From positions 63,645,597 to 63,709,596 of the forward strand of contig CM037590.1 of NCBI GenBank assembly GCA_021018995.1: a stretch of DNA of 64,000 bases, given 5' to 3'. Below are positions 36,211-47,647 of the stretch, piece after piece. Made by a program: the position numbers and the translations under genes. Source of the stretch: Chloranthus sessilifolius. Its lineage: Eukaryota; Streptophyta; Magnoliopsida; Chloranthales; Chloranthaceae. The notes beneath the pieces are model-generated. The model saw only the letters and a list, made by a program, of their open reading frames with translations, had not been told where the DNA came from and ran no database searches. Within the stretch, counting starts at the first letter, position 1. Each line of letters starts with the position of its first letter.

Positions 36211-39200
36211 CCTAGGTGATTTGGGCCATTAATCTAGAGGTACGTGCCTTTCCAAGATCCAGGCCATGTGTGTTTAGTCACCATGGGCCTTGATCAATAT
36301 GTTTTGGGTTGGGCTTGTATTTTAGGAACTAATTTAGATTGGTCGAGCAATGAGTCGGGTCTTTGTAACAAAGTTCCTATCTTTTCTATCGATCCCTTTT
36401 TCTAAAACTTTAGTAGTTGGGCTTTATTGGGTCGTCAAAGGGTTAGACCGGGTCCTTTGCCTTGGTTGACCAAAATCACACTGGTCGTATCACAGGTTAG
36501 CTTCATGGGACCATATGATTGGGCCTTCCCAATTAGCCACAAGTCTTGGGTCAAGGTTTGACTATTAGGTCTTCATTCTTTATATATTCAGATTTTTCAA
36601 AAAGATGGCAAACAACCTTCGGTAAATCGTCCACCATTTTTTATTCTGACCGAATTTTTGAGTAATTCTAAAACTAAGGGCAAGAACACTGACGAAAGCA
36701 TCTTTCCCAAGTGGGGTCATTCAAATATATGATCAGGGCTGATCACGGCAGACTGATCACCGAGATTTATTTTGTTTTATCATGGTTTTGGGCCAAAATT
36801 ATAGGGCCTCAGTGTTAGGTCCATAACTTTTAATACCGTCAAGGGAATCAAGCACTCAACGACTCCTAGGAAATATCCGCGAGTTACCCAACTTTTTCAT
36901 TTGTATTTTATGGGTCAAAAGTCAACGGATCAGGATGTAATCAGATCCATTTGATCGAGGGTCGGGTCTAGTTTTCTGGTTGGGTGCTATTTGCCCAAAA
37001 TTTGTGCTAATAATTTGCCGATTTTTCGCCGTCAATTCTAATTGAATCGAGGCATGATATTTTTTTCAGGCCTTAAGGATTCGTTAAAGTCTATGTTCAA
37101 TTAATCCTAAATTTTTCTATGATTTTTTGGGCACGGAAACCAAGGCTCATTACAGCTTTGTTTTCAGGTGCAACAAGGCAGCTTCGCCGTATTGTGTTCC
37201 GGGTGTCGTAACTTTCAAAACATACAGGTTTCGGGTCTGAAATTTTAACCGAGTATCGGGAATCCTTTAAAGTATGTTCCAGGATTTTTCGAAATATTTT
37301 TAGAATTTGTTTCTAATTAATCTGTTCACTATTCTGGGATAGATTGCTGTGGGATGCAAGGTCCACAGACTTGGGCCTTAGATGGGGTCCACCTAGTGGT
37401 CCATCCACTATCACACATTATCGGGTCTCGGTTCGAGACATTTCTATGTTATTCCCAAGTCCATGGGGATCAAATTTCGGGTCATCTTATCTATTTAAAT
37501 GACACTAATCGGTTACCAGAACATTCCTTGTCACCGGTGTAATTTTATTAAAGTTATCGCATCGGGCTTTAAGGTCCATCTAATTGGGACTACCATATTG
37601 GGCATATTTGTATTTCAAAAACTCATATTCTTTTTGAAAACTTTTTATTCAAAAATTTCTTTTAAATCTTATTTTCGATATCGCATGTATAGCTTAACCA
37701 CACGTCTAATCCTATTCATACATCTATCATCGTCGAAATGCCCATGATCAAAGTCAAGGGTCAAACATGAAATTTTTTAGAATTTTAAAACTTATTCAAT
37801 TTCATCAAGAAATTATGATCCTATGATTAAATTAAATAAATTCTAGGCATCTTTATCAAGAAATCCTAGCCAATTAAGTAAAATTTTCCAAATAATCAAT
37901 CGGGACCATCCGATTGGATATTTATCATAATGAACTAAAATTTTTTGGGGTATTACCATGTGGTTCTCAGTATATTTCCAGACACTAAATCCTACCAAAA
38001 ACCTATTTTAATCCTATAAAAATAAGGCAACATTCCATACTAGATCACATATAACTTATTCTAAAATTTTAGCGATCTAGGACCACACGTTTTAAGCACA
38101 ATCAAATCAATTCATGATGAATAAAAATATGATATTTCATATGGATATCCTATCAAAATGCATCAAATATTAAATAATAACTTCTATGATTAATCTATGC
38201 AAGAAAAATAACATATATCAATACTATACTATACATAGTGTAGAGATGCATCTTTGACTAACATTTGACCTAGAAATTGATGAATATAATAATGAATCAC
38301 AGAGATTTTTTTTTTGAGAAAAGAATCACAGAGATTAAAAACTCATAAATCTAATCTACTATGCTTATATAATCCATCTATAAGAATTATTTATTTCAAA
38401 ATGCTTAGGATGGTCAAGAAAATCCAAAAATATACTAATTTTCCAAAACTTGAACTTCTTAGTCAATCTAAACCACTAGATGGCCTTGTGCATGTACCAA
38501 GATCACATGCATGACATCTTGTTTTTTAGGTTCATGTCTCATTACAGAATATCTAAAAGTTTCATATCAAAATTTTATTTTATACTACTAAAAATATAAA
38601 ATATTCAAGCTACGTTACAAAAATGACATAGTTTGACCTTTTTGGTCATTTGAGACCATTGGATGACCTTGCATGGATGTAAAGATCACATGCATGGTCA
38701 CCCTTATCTCAGGTCCAACCCTCATTCCAGAATTTATTCATGAAACTAAAATAAAAATCAAATCAAATCATGGAATCCATAAGAAAATCTTCATAAATAC
38801 AAAAATCTAGTGATCTAGGCCTATGTAGCCATCATCGACCATTGAATGGCTCTAGGTGACCCTATAGATCACAACTAAGGGCTCTTATGTACTAGTCTCA
38901 AGTAAGAACATGATCATTCCAAAATTTTGGCCATCCAAAATAAGCAAAGACTATAGATCTATGGAGAATCTAATACCACTAGACTAGGGATCTAGACAAA
39001 AGCTAGACTAAGACTTTACCTTAGCTAAGCTAGTTTCTCCTTGTTGATTTGCTTCAGTTATTGTGGATGGAAGGGTAGGCTGAGATGGAGCCCAAAAATA
39101 TATATGTGATAGTAGGAGGTGTGGGGAGTGGAGTGGTGGTGTTTGATCTCGGATTCAATGGTTGGATTAATGGGGGAGATTTTCTAAAATTTTAGGGTTC

Positions 39201-40154
39201 TAAGGGAGTTTCATGGAGATGAAAGAGAGGAAGAAGATGAAGATGGAATGGGAATGGGGAGCCCCTTGAGAAATTCGAAATTTGCTAAGGGGAGGTGGGA
39301 GACATGAGCTGAATTTTTGTGCCATGTGGCACTCCATTTCTTTCCAATGCATTCCCCTCATTTCCAATGCACACTCTCTCTCCCCTTGTCCCATGCGCCC
39401 AAGACCTTTGACCCCCTTTTCCACCACACATCCACAATTCATGTGAGGGTCCATTTTTCTTGGTTCTCAATTCATGTGAGAGTCCATTTTTCTCTAAGAT
39501 CTTGTGGTGCATACCGCTTAGAGCATCTTACATCCTAGATTTTTCCAATGTAAAATGGGTGGTGTAAGATGGGTCAACTTTAAGTCAAATAGATCAAGAG
39601 TGGGGATTAACTAGAGATTTGTATTATCCTAATTTCTAATTCCAAAATTTAGGAATATTAATTACTTTTACCCTTGAGCTTTTATTGAATTTACAAAGAA
39701 TGCCACTCATTGGTGGAAAACACTAACACTTAACTTTATGTATTAGCACATCTCCAAACTTTTATTTTTTGGGTCAATATTTGACTTGACATATCTAGAA
39801 ATCTTGTGATAATTTCTAAAATCTATTCCGTTGGTGATGATCCTCTCATCACCACCAAGGTTCAAGCCCAATTCGGGTCAAACCTCAAGTCAAAATTTTG
39901 TCAATGACAAAATTCGAGTAAATTTTGGGGTATGGGATGTGGTGTATGTCTCATCAATTTCTCTAACACACCCATCCAATTAAATGGGGTGCCCTGTGGG
40001 TGCCACTAGTAATAACAACTTTTCTATCATTTTAAGGTGGGTGCCTCGAGGATTTTGCTAGACCTGGCCTCAGGCAGTCACCTGGCACAGTCAGGTCTCA
40101 CCAGTGTCTAGTCAACAATTAGACCAACACAGGGATCTAGAGGCATGTGTTATA

Positions 40155-42094
40155 ATTATTGCTTGGACCTCTGCTCCTGTTATTCTCTCATTCCTCTATT
40201 ATATGAATTTGCAGACCCCACTAGCCACGATTTTATTTAAATGACCTCTCACCACGTCTTCATGGCAGTCGACATTTCTCACTAGGTCAGTAAAATTGGC
40301 TTGCTGCTGGTACACTAGAAAATCTGATATGACAGGCAATGCAATTTTGGAGATCATTTCAATTTATTTTGCATCTAGTATGTGGTTCTTCACCTGTACC
40401 GCTAAGGCCCTCCATCTTCCGAGATACTCGTTGAAAGTTTCATCAAATTTTTGCTTCAACCGAGCCAAATCAGATTTTCAAGGCTCGATATCGATGTTGT
40501 ACACGTACTGCTCTTGAAACAAGTGGGTGAGGTCTCTCCATATTTTTATCATGGATGGTTCAATATAGGTGAACTATCTTAATGTTGGGCATGCGAGGCT
40601 TTTCTGAAAAACTTTAATGAGGAATCGTTCATCTCCGTCATACTAACACATGTCTCACAATATGACTTAAGGTGGGCAATGGGGTTACCGGTGCCATTAT
40701 ATTTGTCAAACGAAGGCACTTTAAACTTAGGTGGCAAAGGCACCTAGGCGAACAAATACAAATCGAAAAAATCAGTAGCATGTATTTCAACTCCTCCCAT
40801 CTTCATTAATTGTTTCTGAATTTTACTCATCTGCTCTCTTAGTAGCTCCAGCTTCCTGAATGATAATGCTAGGGCTGCTCTCCCACTAGGTTGTCCCCAT
40901 TCATTCATGTCTGCTTGCTGGTTGGTGAAGGTGGGACGTGGGGGTTGAAACTGGTAAATGCTTCCAGGTAGGCCCCATTATTTTAGGCCTCATCCCCTTC
41001 GTATTGACGACCCACATAAATGAATGGTGAAGGATGGGTGAGATTATCGAGTGGATTCTGAATGGGTTGAGTGGGTATCTGGGGAGGCCATTGTGGTTGA
41101 TGGGAACTTGGGTGATTTAGTTGAGGGTTGAGAGGATGTGTGAACTGGGGATTTTGGAGGGGTTGAGTGGGTGCCTGAAGGGGCCATTTGGGATGGTAGG
41201 GATTTTGCTTATTTGGTTGGGTGGTGAAAGGGTGTCTTAATTGTGGGTGATTGGAGGGTTGAGATGGGTATCCATGTGTGGTTGGGTATGATGGGTGTGG
41301 GTGAATGGGGTTCGGGTTGGATGAGCAAATGGGGTGAGATTGGTTTGCTATTTGGGGAGAAATGGGGTATGCTTGTTGGGTGTGGTGATATGTGGGAACT
41401 TGGGAGATTTGTGGAGGGTTTGACCATGTGGTCCTTAGGTTTCGGCCGGAAGGGGCTTGTGGTTGGACATGGGGCCTTTGAGGCCCACTTGGATGGCTCC
41501 ATGGTTGATGGTAGGATCCTTGGGTGGTGTGAATTATGGGTGGTTGATTGGGATTAGTGTTTTGGGTGGATAAGGTGTGTAGATTTTGGACGGTTTGTTG
41601 CAGATTCAATGACACTTGCGATGGACTATGACAGCTTTGTGAAGCCTTCCATGCTGTGAAGGCCCTCATCATCTCCTCCATCATAACCATGGAATCGGTC
41701 ATGGGAGGGGACGCGGAGTGTTCCCTTGATGGGGGGAATGTATAGGGTGGTGGTATTGCTTGGTTTGAGGTGGAGGAAAAATTGGGTGCATCTTGGTTTG
41801 AAGTGGAGGGAAAAATGAGTGCTCCTTGGGTTGAAGTGGGTGCACCTTGAATTGATGTTGGGAGGAAATGGGTGCACCAAACGGTCCAGTGATGGTGTAT
41901 GGTTGGGTTGGGGGATCAGAGATGAGAATTTCCTCCATTTCGGGATGTGGTGGGGATATTTCAGTATTGGCGACGAATGTTACAACCGGCCACACCATGG
42001 TTTGATAGCGGGTGGGGTATGGGTTTTTTGGGTAAGGCCCAAAAACTTTCTTTTTCCTTCCCCTAAAGGATGATGACGGGTTTGGCGATGCCAT
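40155..42094 (-). CDS. gag: N-terminal gag of element B (decayed)
   Basis: The likely start is the ATG at 42094, giving a basic N-terminus (RGRKKKVFGPYPKNPYP). A long His/Pro/Gln-rich low-complexity region follows (about 41900-40983). From about 40860 to 40160 the conserved core shows decayed words such as LPPKFKVPSFDKYNGTGNP and AHLKSYCE, the Tat-type gag fold. The left end is the target duplication of insertion D. The fossil has several breaks. Confidence 0.75.
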
Positions 42095-42645
42095 TGTTAC
42101 GGCATCACTTACATTATTTTGGTTCTTTTTTATTTTTTTGATTTTTTGGATTTGTTTTTTTGGGTGATTTTTCTTGATTTTGATGATGATTTTTTGGATT
42201 CTTTTTCACAAATTTTGCCTCAAATTGCTTTCTCTTTCTTTCTCTTTGGTTCTTTTTCCTCTTCCCATATGGTACTTTTTGGGGCCTTGGAACTCCCTTT
42301 GTGGATGGTGTTGATACCCCCAAAACTTCTTGTGACGGGACTTAGATGCCTTATTTAAGAGTCAAAGAAAAAATCCCTTGATCTTTAAGGGCACGAATTT
42401 TCACGCAAAATCTCGATCTCTCGAAAGAGCCAATAAGAGGTGACCTCTTTTGACTGACGAGAGTGTTTGGGCTCATTAATGTAGGAAGGGTCGAGAATCT
42501 TAAAACCAATGTGCGAGGGGTTCGGGAAATTGTGGAAAAGGCCCCAAATTCAGACTGCACATCAAATAAGCTATGCGTACATACTATGCACACATGTACA
42601 ATAAATCTGATTTTTTGGCTATGCGTGCATACTATGCATGCAAGG

Positions 42646-42716
<71 letters not shown>

Positions 42717-43465
42717 AGCTACAAATCCGAGTTGGGCTTAAAATAGGGTTTTTGAGGTAATGCCTCCCGGGACTCTTCTTTTAGCCTTTTTCAGGTCCCT
42801 CCTTTTCATGCCTAAGGGATACAAGACTGATTCGATTCTACTAACGCGCTCCCCAAGGTTTTATGCGTAGTAACAAGTTCGATCACCCACTTGATATAAC
42901 TCCAGCGCAAGCGCCTTCTCAAATACTGGATGGGGTGATTTTTTTCAAGGTCATCACCACTAGGGTTGTCGCTCTACTTGGAACGGGGTTGGGTGTATAG
43001 TTGCCTATCCCCCCTCCTTTGAAAAAGCTACCCAAGAGAAACGAAATTATTATGTCCCGTCTTGGTTCATTTTAGCATTCAATTTTTAATGAAAGTTTGC
43101 TTAAGTAAAAAAATAGGGCTTTTGCCATCGTTCTTAATTCGGGTTATGAGAGCCCTGTGTCGCCACTACGGGCCGATGTTCAAAGGTGAAATATGACAAG
43201 TAGTAAGAAAATGACAGAGTCAGTCAAGCGACTAGCCCAAAATGTAAGGAAATGTAAATGACGAGAATTTAATCTAATTTATCAAGTAGGTCTGCTAAAC
43301 GGCTTAGGCAAGAAAAGACATGGTCAGTCAAGTGACTAGGCTAAAAAAAAAATGCTCGAAATCGTAGGGGTAAGTAGCAAAAAAATGACAAAACAACAAG
43401 GAAAATAACAATGAAAATGACACATGTAATGGAGCCAAAACTTCAAGTGAAAGTTTTAAAAGCTA
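42095..43465 (-). other. Untranslated leader of element B
   Basis: The leader runs from the primer-binding site to the gag ATG, about 1.4 kb. It holds two copies of the 23-bp palindrome (42573-42595 and 42621-42643) and the AT microsatellite. Ogre-type elements can have an extra ORF here; none is visible. Confidence 0.55.
42649..42714. repeat. (AT)n microsatellite, about 33 units
   Basis: An uninterrupted AT dinucleotide run lies in B's leader, 5 bp from a copy of the palindrome. Confidence 0.95.
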
Positions 43466-43483
43466 TCCCCAGCGGAGTCTCCA
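43466..43483 (-). other. Primer-binding site of element B
   Basis: The minus strand reads TGGAGACTCCGCTGGGGA, one base from the tRNA-Arg-type site that I recall for Ogre/Tat elements (TGGCGACTCCGCTGGGGA). It lies 2 bp inside the LTR edge. Confidence 0.8.
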
Positions 43484-43485
43484 TC

Positions 43486-44921
43486 TGTACAACCGTGGAT
43501 CTCGCAGACCTATCACAATGATGCGTTTAAAAATGAAGTCGCTACCCGGAGCTTTTGGTGTCCCGGGATACCAAAAATCAATACTGTGAGCACCGAAGTG
43601 CGAGATATGACTCCGAATCACCGGTTAATGCCAAACCCTCTAAGGTAAGGACTTCGGTTATCAATCGAGAAGGTGTTAGGTACCCGATTGACCCACTCGT
43701 AAGTGATCTCTACTATGACCAAGCGTGTAAAAAAAGATAAAAAAGGGTAGCACTTCTCCTTTCCCAAAGGCACCCAAATCCTATTGAGTTCTCCGTAATC
43801 ATCAAAATTTCAGTGGTGTAATGGCTCAAATCCTAGGATAGATGAAAAATAAAAAAAAAGCTAGAAGAATAGAGTGGAGAGCTAGAGCTCTCGGGCCCTT
43901 ATAGCACCGTTGTCAGATCGTTGTGTCGATGCTAATTCCGATGAGCTTCTAATAACACAAAAGGGTAAGGATGATTCCTAGCTTGCTAAGGTTTGGAGGC
44001 TTGGAAGGTTAGAAATAATGGTATGATGATGATCTAGGCTAAGACTATGATCTAAAAGCTAGAGAATGATGGAGAATGGGATGTGAGCTAAGGGTTTAGC
44101 TCAAGAGGTTAGGAATGGCCAAGGTGAGGGTATAATTTTCTAGAGTTTCTTTTCTAGGATTTTCAAAAGTGTGTTAAACAAGTGGGGGGGTGGGGTTGAC
44201 TCTCTATTTATAGATGGAGAGGTGATTAGGGGGTACTTAAGGTTCTAATTGGTTTAACAATTAGGTAAATGGGTAATCTAAGGTTTTTAGGATTTTTTAG
44301 GGCATGGAGAGGTGTGAATTGGGTTTAATGGTAGATGATAGGGTGATGGTTTGAATGATATAAGGGTGGAATATAAGGTTAGGAGGGATATAATAGTCCT
44401 AAAGAAACACACCCCAAACTTTGGGAAAGTCCACAAGTCAAATTCCCAAAGTCCAAATCTGTCATTTTCCAAAAATCAAGGTTTTTAAGGTATGTGTGCA
44501 TACTATGCACACATGCTTTAAGAATCAGGTCCAAAACTAAGAAGTTCCGGCCCGCGCTAGGGCCCAATTCTGAAGTAAAGCCAAATTAGCTATGTGTGCA
44601 TAGTATGCACGCGTAGCCAATTTCCGTCAGAAATTGCCTATGCGTGCATACTATGCACGCATAGCCAATTTTTGGCTGAAAATCGGAGGGCTGATTTGTG
44701 GGCCTGGGTTGGATTCAGTTTGGGTCTAACAAGCCCAGTTTGGGTTCTATGGGTCTGGTTGGGGTTTCTAAGATTCAGGGAAGGGTTTTAAGGGTCCGGG
44801 AAGGGTTTTTAAAGGTTCGGGTTAAACTCTAAGGATTCGGTAAGTGCTTTCGGAAGCTCGGAAGTACGCCATTCTCGAAGTATGGACCAATCGGACCTTG
44901 GGCCAATTTTGGGTGTCTACA
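43486..44921 (-). repeat. 5' LTR of element B
   Basis: In plus orientation it begins tgtacaaccgtgg next to the primer site and ends gggtgtctaca at 44921 (TG...CA). On the minus strand a TATA-like ctataaatagaga lies at 44213-44201. Three palindrome copies (44492-44662) lie 280-460 bp upstream of it in U3. A short AT run follows the outer end. No partner LTR was found. Confidence 0.75.
44492..44662. promoter_or_regulatory. Three 23-bp palindromes in U3 of element B
   Basis: The copies lie at 44492-44514, 44592-44614 and 44640-44662. The third is a perfect palindrome: arms ATGCGTGCATA and TATGCACGCAT around one central C. The others keep most of both arms. They sit upstream of the LTR's TATA-like box, as enhancer or factor-binding sites would. 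Confidence 0.55.
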
Positions 44922-44945
44922 ATATATATATATATAGGAAAAGAG

Positions 44946-45308
44946 TTCCGTCCTCCAATGGAGGATGGTGAGATTCCTCCAAGATTCTACATGGAGCTCC
45001 ATTTGACACTTGGAATACTATTTTGATGCCACATGAAGAACAAGTGCATTGCTTAGACCATCTTTGAAAAAAGATGATTTAAAACTCATCTTTACAATGT
45101 ATTTCTTTAAAAATAAAATTTGGACGATTGAAACTGGTCCAAGTTTGACTTGTTCTTTAAAAGTATTTTCTTGAATTTTTTTTTCTTCTTAAAATTGATC
45201 AAAACATGCACTCATACTCCATGTGGCACCCAAAATGTGTTTGGATACCACATGGAGCTCCACGCGTATCTTGGAGGACTGTGACCGTTCTCCATTTGGA
45301 GGACCTAG
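44946..45308. mobile_element. MITE with about 55-bp terminal inverted repeats
   Basis: The left end (gtcctccaatggagg..., 44949 on) and the reverse complement of the right end (gtcctccaaatggag..., to about 45306) match over about 55 bp. Both include tcctccaagat and tggagctccat. The interior of about 250 bp is AT-rich and non-coding. It lies 25 bp outside B's LTR. I could not fix the target duplication or the superfamily. Confidence 0.7.
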
Positions 45309-45499
45309 AAGAGAGATGGAATTATTTATAATTGCTGAGGAAGCATCAAACTTCGTGATTTGAGGAGGTAGAAGAATTGGAACTAGTGATTACTAGTGAT
45401 TAAATATATGCCCTGTTGTAGATTTGATTATTTAGATGATAGCTTGTTATTGTTGAATATCTTCTTATTATCAACTATTTAATGAATGATTTTTTTGGA

Positions 45500-45662
45500 T
45501 GCCATATGACATTGACAACCCAGATGCAAGTAAAAAGAATTTATTTTTGGCGCAACACATTAGAAGGAGACCTGGATAGAGGGTGAGAGCAGTTGTGAGG
45601 TTTAGAACCCACGACTTATTACTTCCACAATAGAAGATGATACTAATTGAGCTAATGCTCAA
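45500..45662 (-). mobile_element. tRNA-derived SINE
   Basis: On the minus strand a tRNA-like head has an A box TAGCTCAATTAGTA (45654-45641) and a B box GGGTTCTAAACCTC (45610-45597) at normal spacing, with gagcat before the A box. A CT-rich body follows. This is the layout of plant SINEs transcribed by RNA polymerase III. The 3' end is approximate. Confidence 0.65.
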
Positions 45663-45917
45663 CTGGTTTAAGAATTTGGTTTGTGAAATATTATATCAGG
45701 ATCATTTTATTGTTACAGACTTTGACATTTGGTTTTGTGTAGTCATTCCTCGATATTTGAGATATTCATATTTTGACCCAATGACGGATCTAAGTGGGGT
45801 TAGCGTGGTCACTTGACCCTGCTCATCCTCCAAAAAAAAAAATTCTGTAACAAATCTCGGTACACTTTTTAAAAGATACATGAGTGAGTCACAAGTGGGT
45901 TAAATTACTGAAAGTTT

Positions 45918-46315
45918 GGAGCTAGAACTTGCACATGAGATTTATGTCACGACACAGTTTAAAAAGAAAGATTAGGTGTTTTTGGGATCTGCGCCAAATA
46001 CCATTTAAGCCGTTTGATTTGGAGGCCATAATGTAAAGACCTTTGGTGTGAAGTTTAGCACCAAATGCGATCTCTCGTCTCTCATCTCATTCAACACACT
46101 TAATGCCCATTGTTTCATTTAATAGCTGACTATAACAAGTCAAATGATAGAAATCAAGTTTCGTACTAATCTTTGGTTCCAAAAATCTTTACATTATAAC
46201 CTTAAAATTAGATACCTTTTGATGATATTATTTCACATGACACAAATCCTAAAAATATCAAATCATTCTTTTTAAATTGTGTCATGATACAAATCTCGTA
46301 TGCAAGTCGGAGCTC
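45918..46315. mobile_element. Foldback MITE with long imperfect arms
   Basis: The left arm from 45918 (ggagctagaacttgcac, ...cacagtttaaaaagaa) matches the reverse complement of the right arm ending at about 46315 (ggagctccgacttgcat, ...cacaatttaaaaagaa). The match continues, with gaps, to the shared ataatgtaaaga near the centre, so each arm is about 150-190 bp. There is no ORF. The transcript would form a long hairpin. Confidence 0.75.
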
Positions 46316-46326
46316 CCTTAAAAGTT

Positions 46327-46635
46327 AGGGTATCTCTATTGCGCCCACAAAATAAGTGAGGGCATCAATACTGGAAAACATATTGATTACTTTGAATCAG
46401 ACGATAGAGATTTTTTTTATCTCTAACTTTCAAATAATGAGCGTGATGAATCCCACTTGTTTATGAGTCATTTTTGTTTTGGTATATGTATCACGTGGAA
46501 ACAAAAAGCATGTCTCATGATCGATGTTTTGGAAGGTTGGATGAAACCGATATCCTTCGGCTGATTCAAACCGCTTAGAGGTTTTTCAGGGTAGGCGTCC
46601 TCAGCAATTCGGTAGGCGTGAGTAGAGATACCCTA
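46327..46635. mobile_element. MITE with TAGGGTATCTCTA ends and 5-bp target duplication
   Basis: The left end tagggtatctctattgcgcc and the reverse complement of the right end (tagggtatctctactcacgcc) are a good inverted pair. The pentamer aaagt lies outside both ends (46322-46326 and 46636-46640). It is 309 bp long and non-coding. It starts about 10 bp after the foldback MITE ends. Confidence 0.75.
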
Positions 46636-46639
46636 AAAG

Positions 46640-46830
46640 TTCCAGCCCTAACTTTAAGTCTCTCACGACTCTCTCGCTCTCTCTCTCTCTCTCGTGTGCT
46701 TGTATGTGAAAGGGTCTGCCGTCTGATCTCTACGATTGGGGGTTCTACCGTCGGCCCGAGCTTCTTTTGCTGTCCCCGTCTTCATTCTTTACGGTATTTA
46801 TATCGCTCAAACTTTTTTTTTTGGGTGATT
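46640..46830 (+). other. CT-rich stretch, possible 5' untranslated exon
   Basis: A (CT)n run at about 46666-46694 lies within a locally GC-richer stretch, followed by a possible gt donor after ttctttacg near 46793. Plant 5' untranslated regions often look like this. No coding exon could be tied to it. Confidence 0.25.
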
Positions 46831-47463
46831 TAAGGTTTTGCAAATTGCAATGACGATGGCTGTTAGGGTTTGCAAATTATTATTTTCTTTTTTTAATTTA
46901 TTATTTTTATTATTTTTTGGTTTTTTATGATTCATGAATCAAGATGGCTGTTTATGAATAGATGGGGCTGTGTTTTTACCCATAATTTTATCATTTTGAC
47001 CTACCGAGTAATTGATTGAAGAGTTCAGTTGCTATTTGCTTGCTAATATTGTGACTAAAATTCCTGTTCGTGGATAAATTCAGTTTTATACTCTTTTTTC
47101 TGTTGATTTGATGTATTTTTTATCGATAAATCATGGGTAATCTTTATTTTTGTGAGATTGTTTGTTGATTCCCAAATCGACCCACAACGACCAATTAAGA
47201 TTGCTTTCATTTCAAGTGAAGATTTTGCAAATTTTTTTGTTTGCCAAGGACATTGTTCTTCTGATAATTGACAATATGGCAATGATGACGCGCCTTTTAA
47301 TCTGTGAGTGGTTGGTCTGATTGTCCACCCTCCTTGCATGAGCAAAAGGAGCAGACAATATCTTATAATTTACCAAAAACAAGTACAGTGATTAAACAAC
47401 AACAAAGCTAAGTATCAGCAGAAATCAAAACGTAGGAGTATAAGTGGGCATGCCTTGTAAATC
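46831..47463. other. AT-rich stretch, no supported gene
   Basis: There are scattered short open frames only. A minus-strand 96-codon open frame (47345-47055) shows no recognisable motif. It shares one short word, caattatcaga.gaacaat (read on the minus strand), with 48610-48640. Confidence 0.3.
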
Positions 47464-47646
47464 TTAATCAATTTGGCTCAATTTTTTGAATGTCGAGTCA
47501 CCAACTCCTACTTGATACCTCAAAGAAGAATGCAAAACAGAAGCTGCCAATGATAAAGGCATGCCTTGCTCCCCACATGGCGGCATGAACTCTGGAAGAC
47601 CGGGACACCCCTTATAGCCTCCAAATTGAGAAAATGAAGTGCTATA
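47464..47646 (-). CDS. Possible terminal exon of an unknown host gene, beside the TRIM
   Basis: A 60-codon open frame ends in TAA at 47466-47464. The other minus-strand frames I read through it are closed. Its composition looks protein-like (FGGYKGCPGLPEFMPPCGEQ, then MPLSLAASVLHSSLRYQ). Its 5' side runs directly into the TRIM LTR at 47648, so any upstream part was displaced by that insertion. I do not recognise the product and found no splice acceptor. It may be chance or an old pseudogene. Confidence 0.28.
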   Translation of the reverse strand, partial: YSTSFSQFGGYKGCPGLPEFMPPCGEQGMPLSLAASVLHSSLRYQVGVGDSTFKKLSQID

Positions 47647-47647
47647 T

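Larger units (their letters stand above)
33330..40154. mobile_element. Element D: 6.8-kb non-coding LTR-type insertion in B's gag
   Basis: The insertion starts tgtcaccccc (a 12-base C run) at 33330 and ends gtgttata at 40154. The pentamer attat lies directly outside both ends (33325-33329 and 40155-40159), as expected for a retroelement target duplication, and B's gag lies on both sides. No coding sequence was seen. The left end, with cctcgcggtcc, gaagagccgagaggtgatgc and actcattcgtattcaggcat, resembles chromovirus (Tekay/Del) LTRs from memory. I found no second LTR copy within it, so it may be a very long solo LTR or a large non-autonomous derivative. Confidence 0.65.
24120..44921 (-). mobile_element. 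Element B: Tat/Ogre-type Ty3/gypsy element, 5' LTR to accessory ORF
   Basis: On the minus strand, from right to left, B has an LTR (44921-43486), an Ogre-type primer-binding site (43466-43483), a leader with an AT microsatellite, gag, insertion D, the rest of gag with a zinc knuckle, protease, reverse transcriptase, RNase H and integrase (to 27253). Then comes the opposite-strand accessory ORF. No 3' LTR was found in the window. If the split gene on the far left is part of B too, its 3' LTR lies outside. The coding parts are broken in well over ten places. The left limit given here is only the edge of recognisable sequence. Confidence 0.75.

Noticed and set aside
41243-41557. 104-codon plus-strand Gly/Trp-rich open frame
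   Set aside because: It is antisense to the His/Pro-rich low-complexity part of B's gag.
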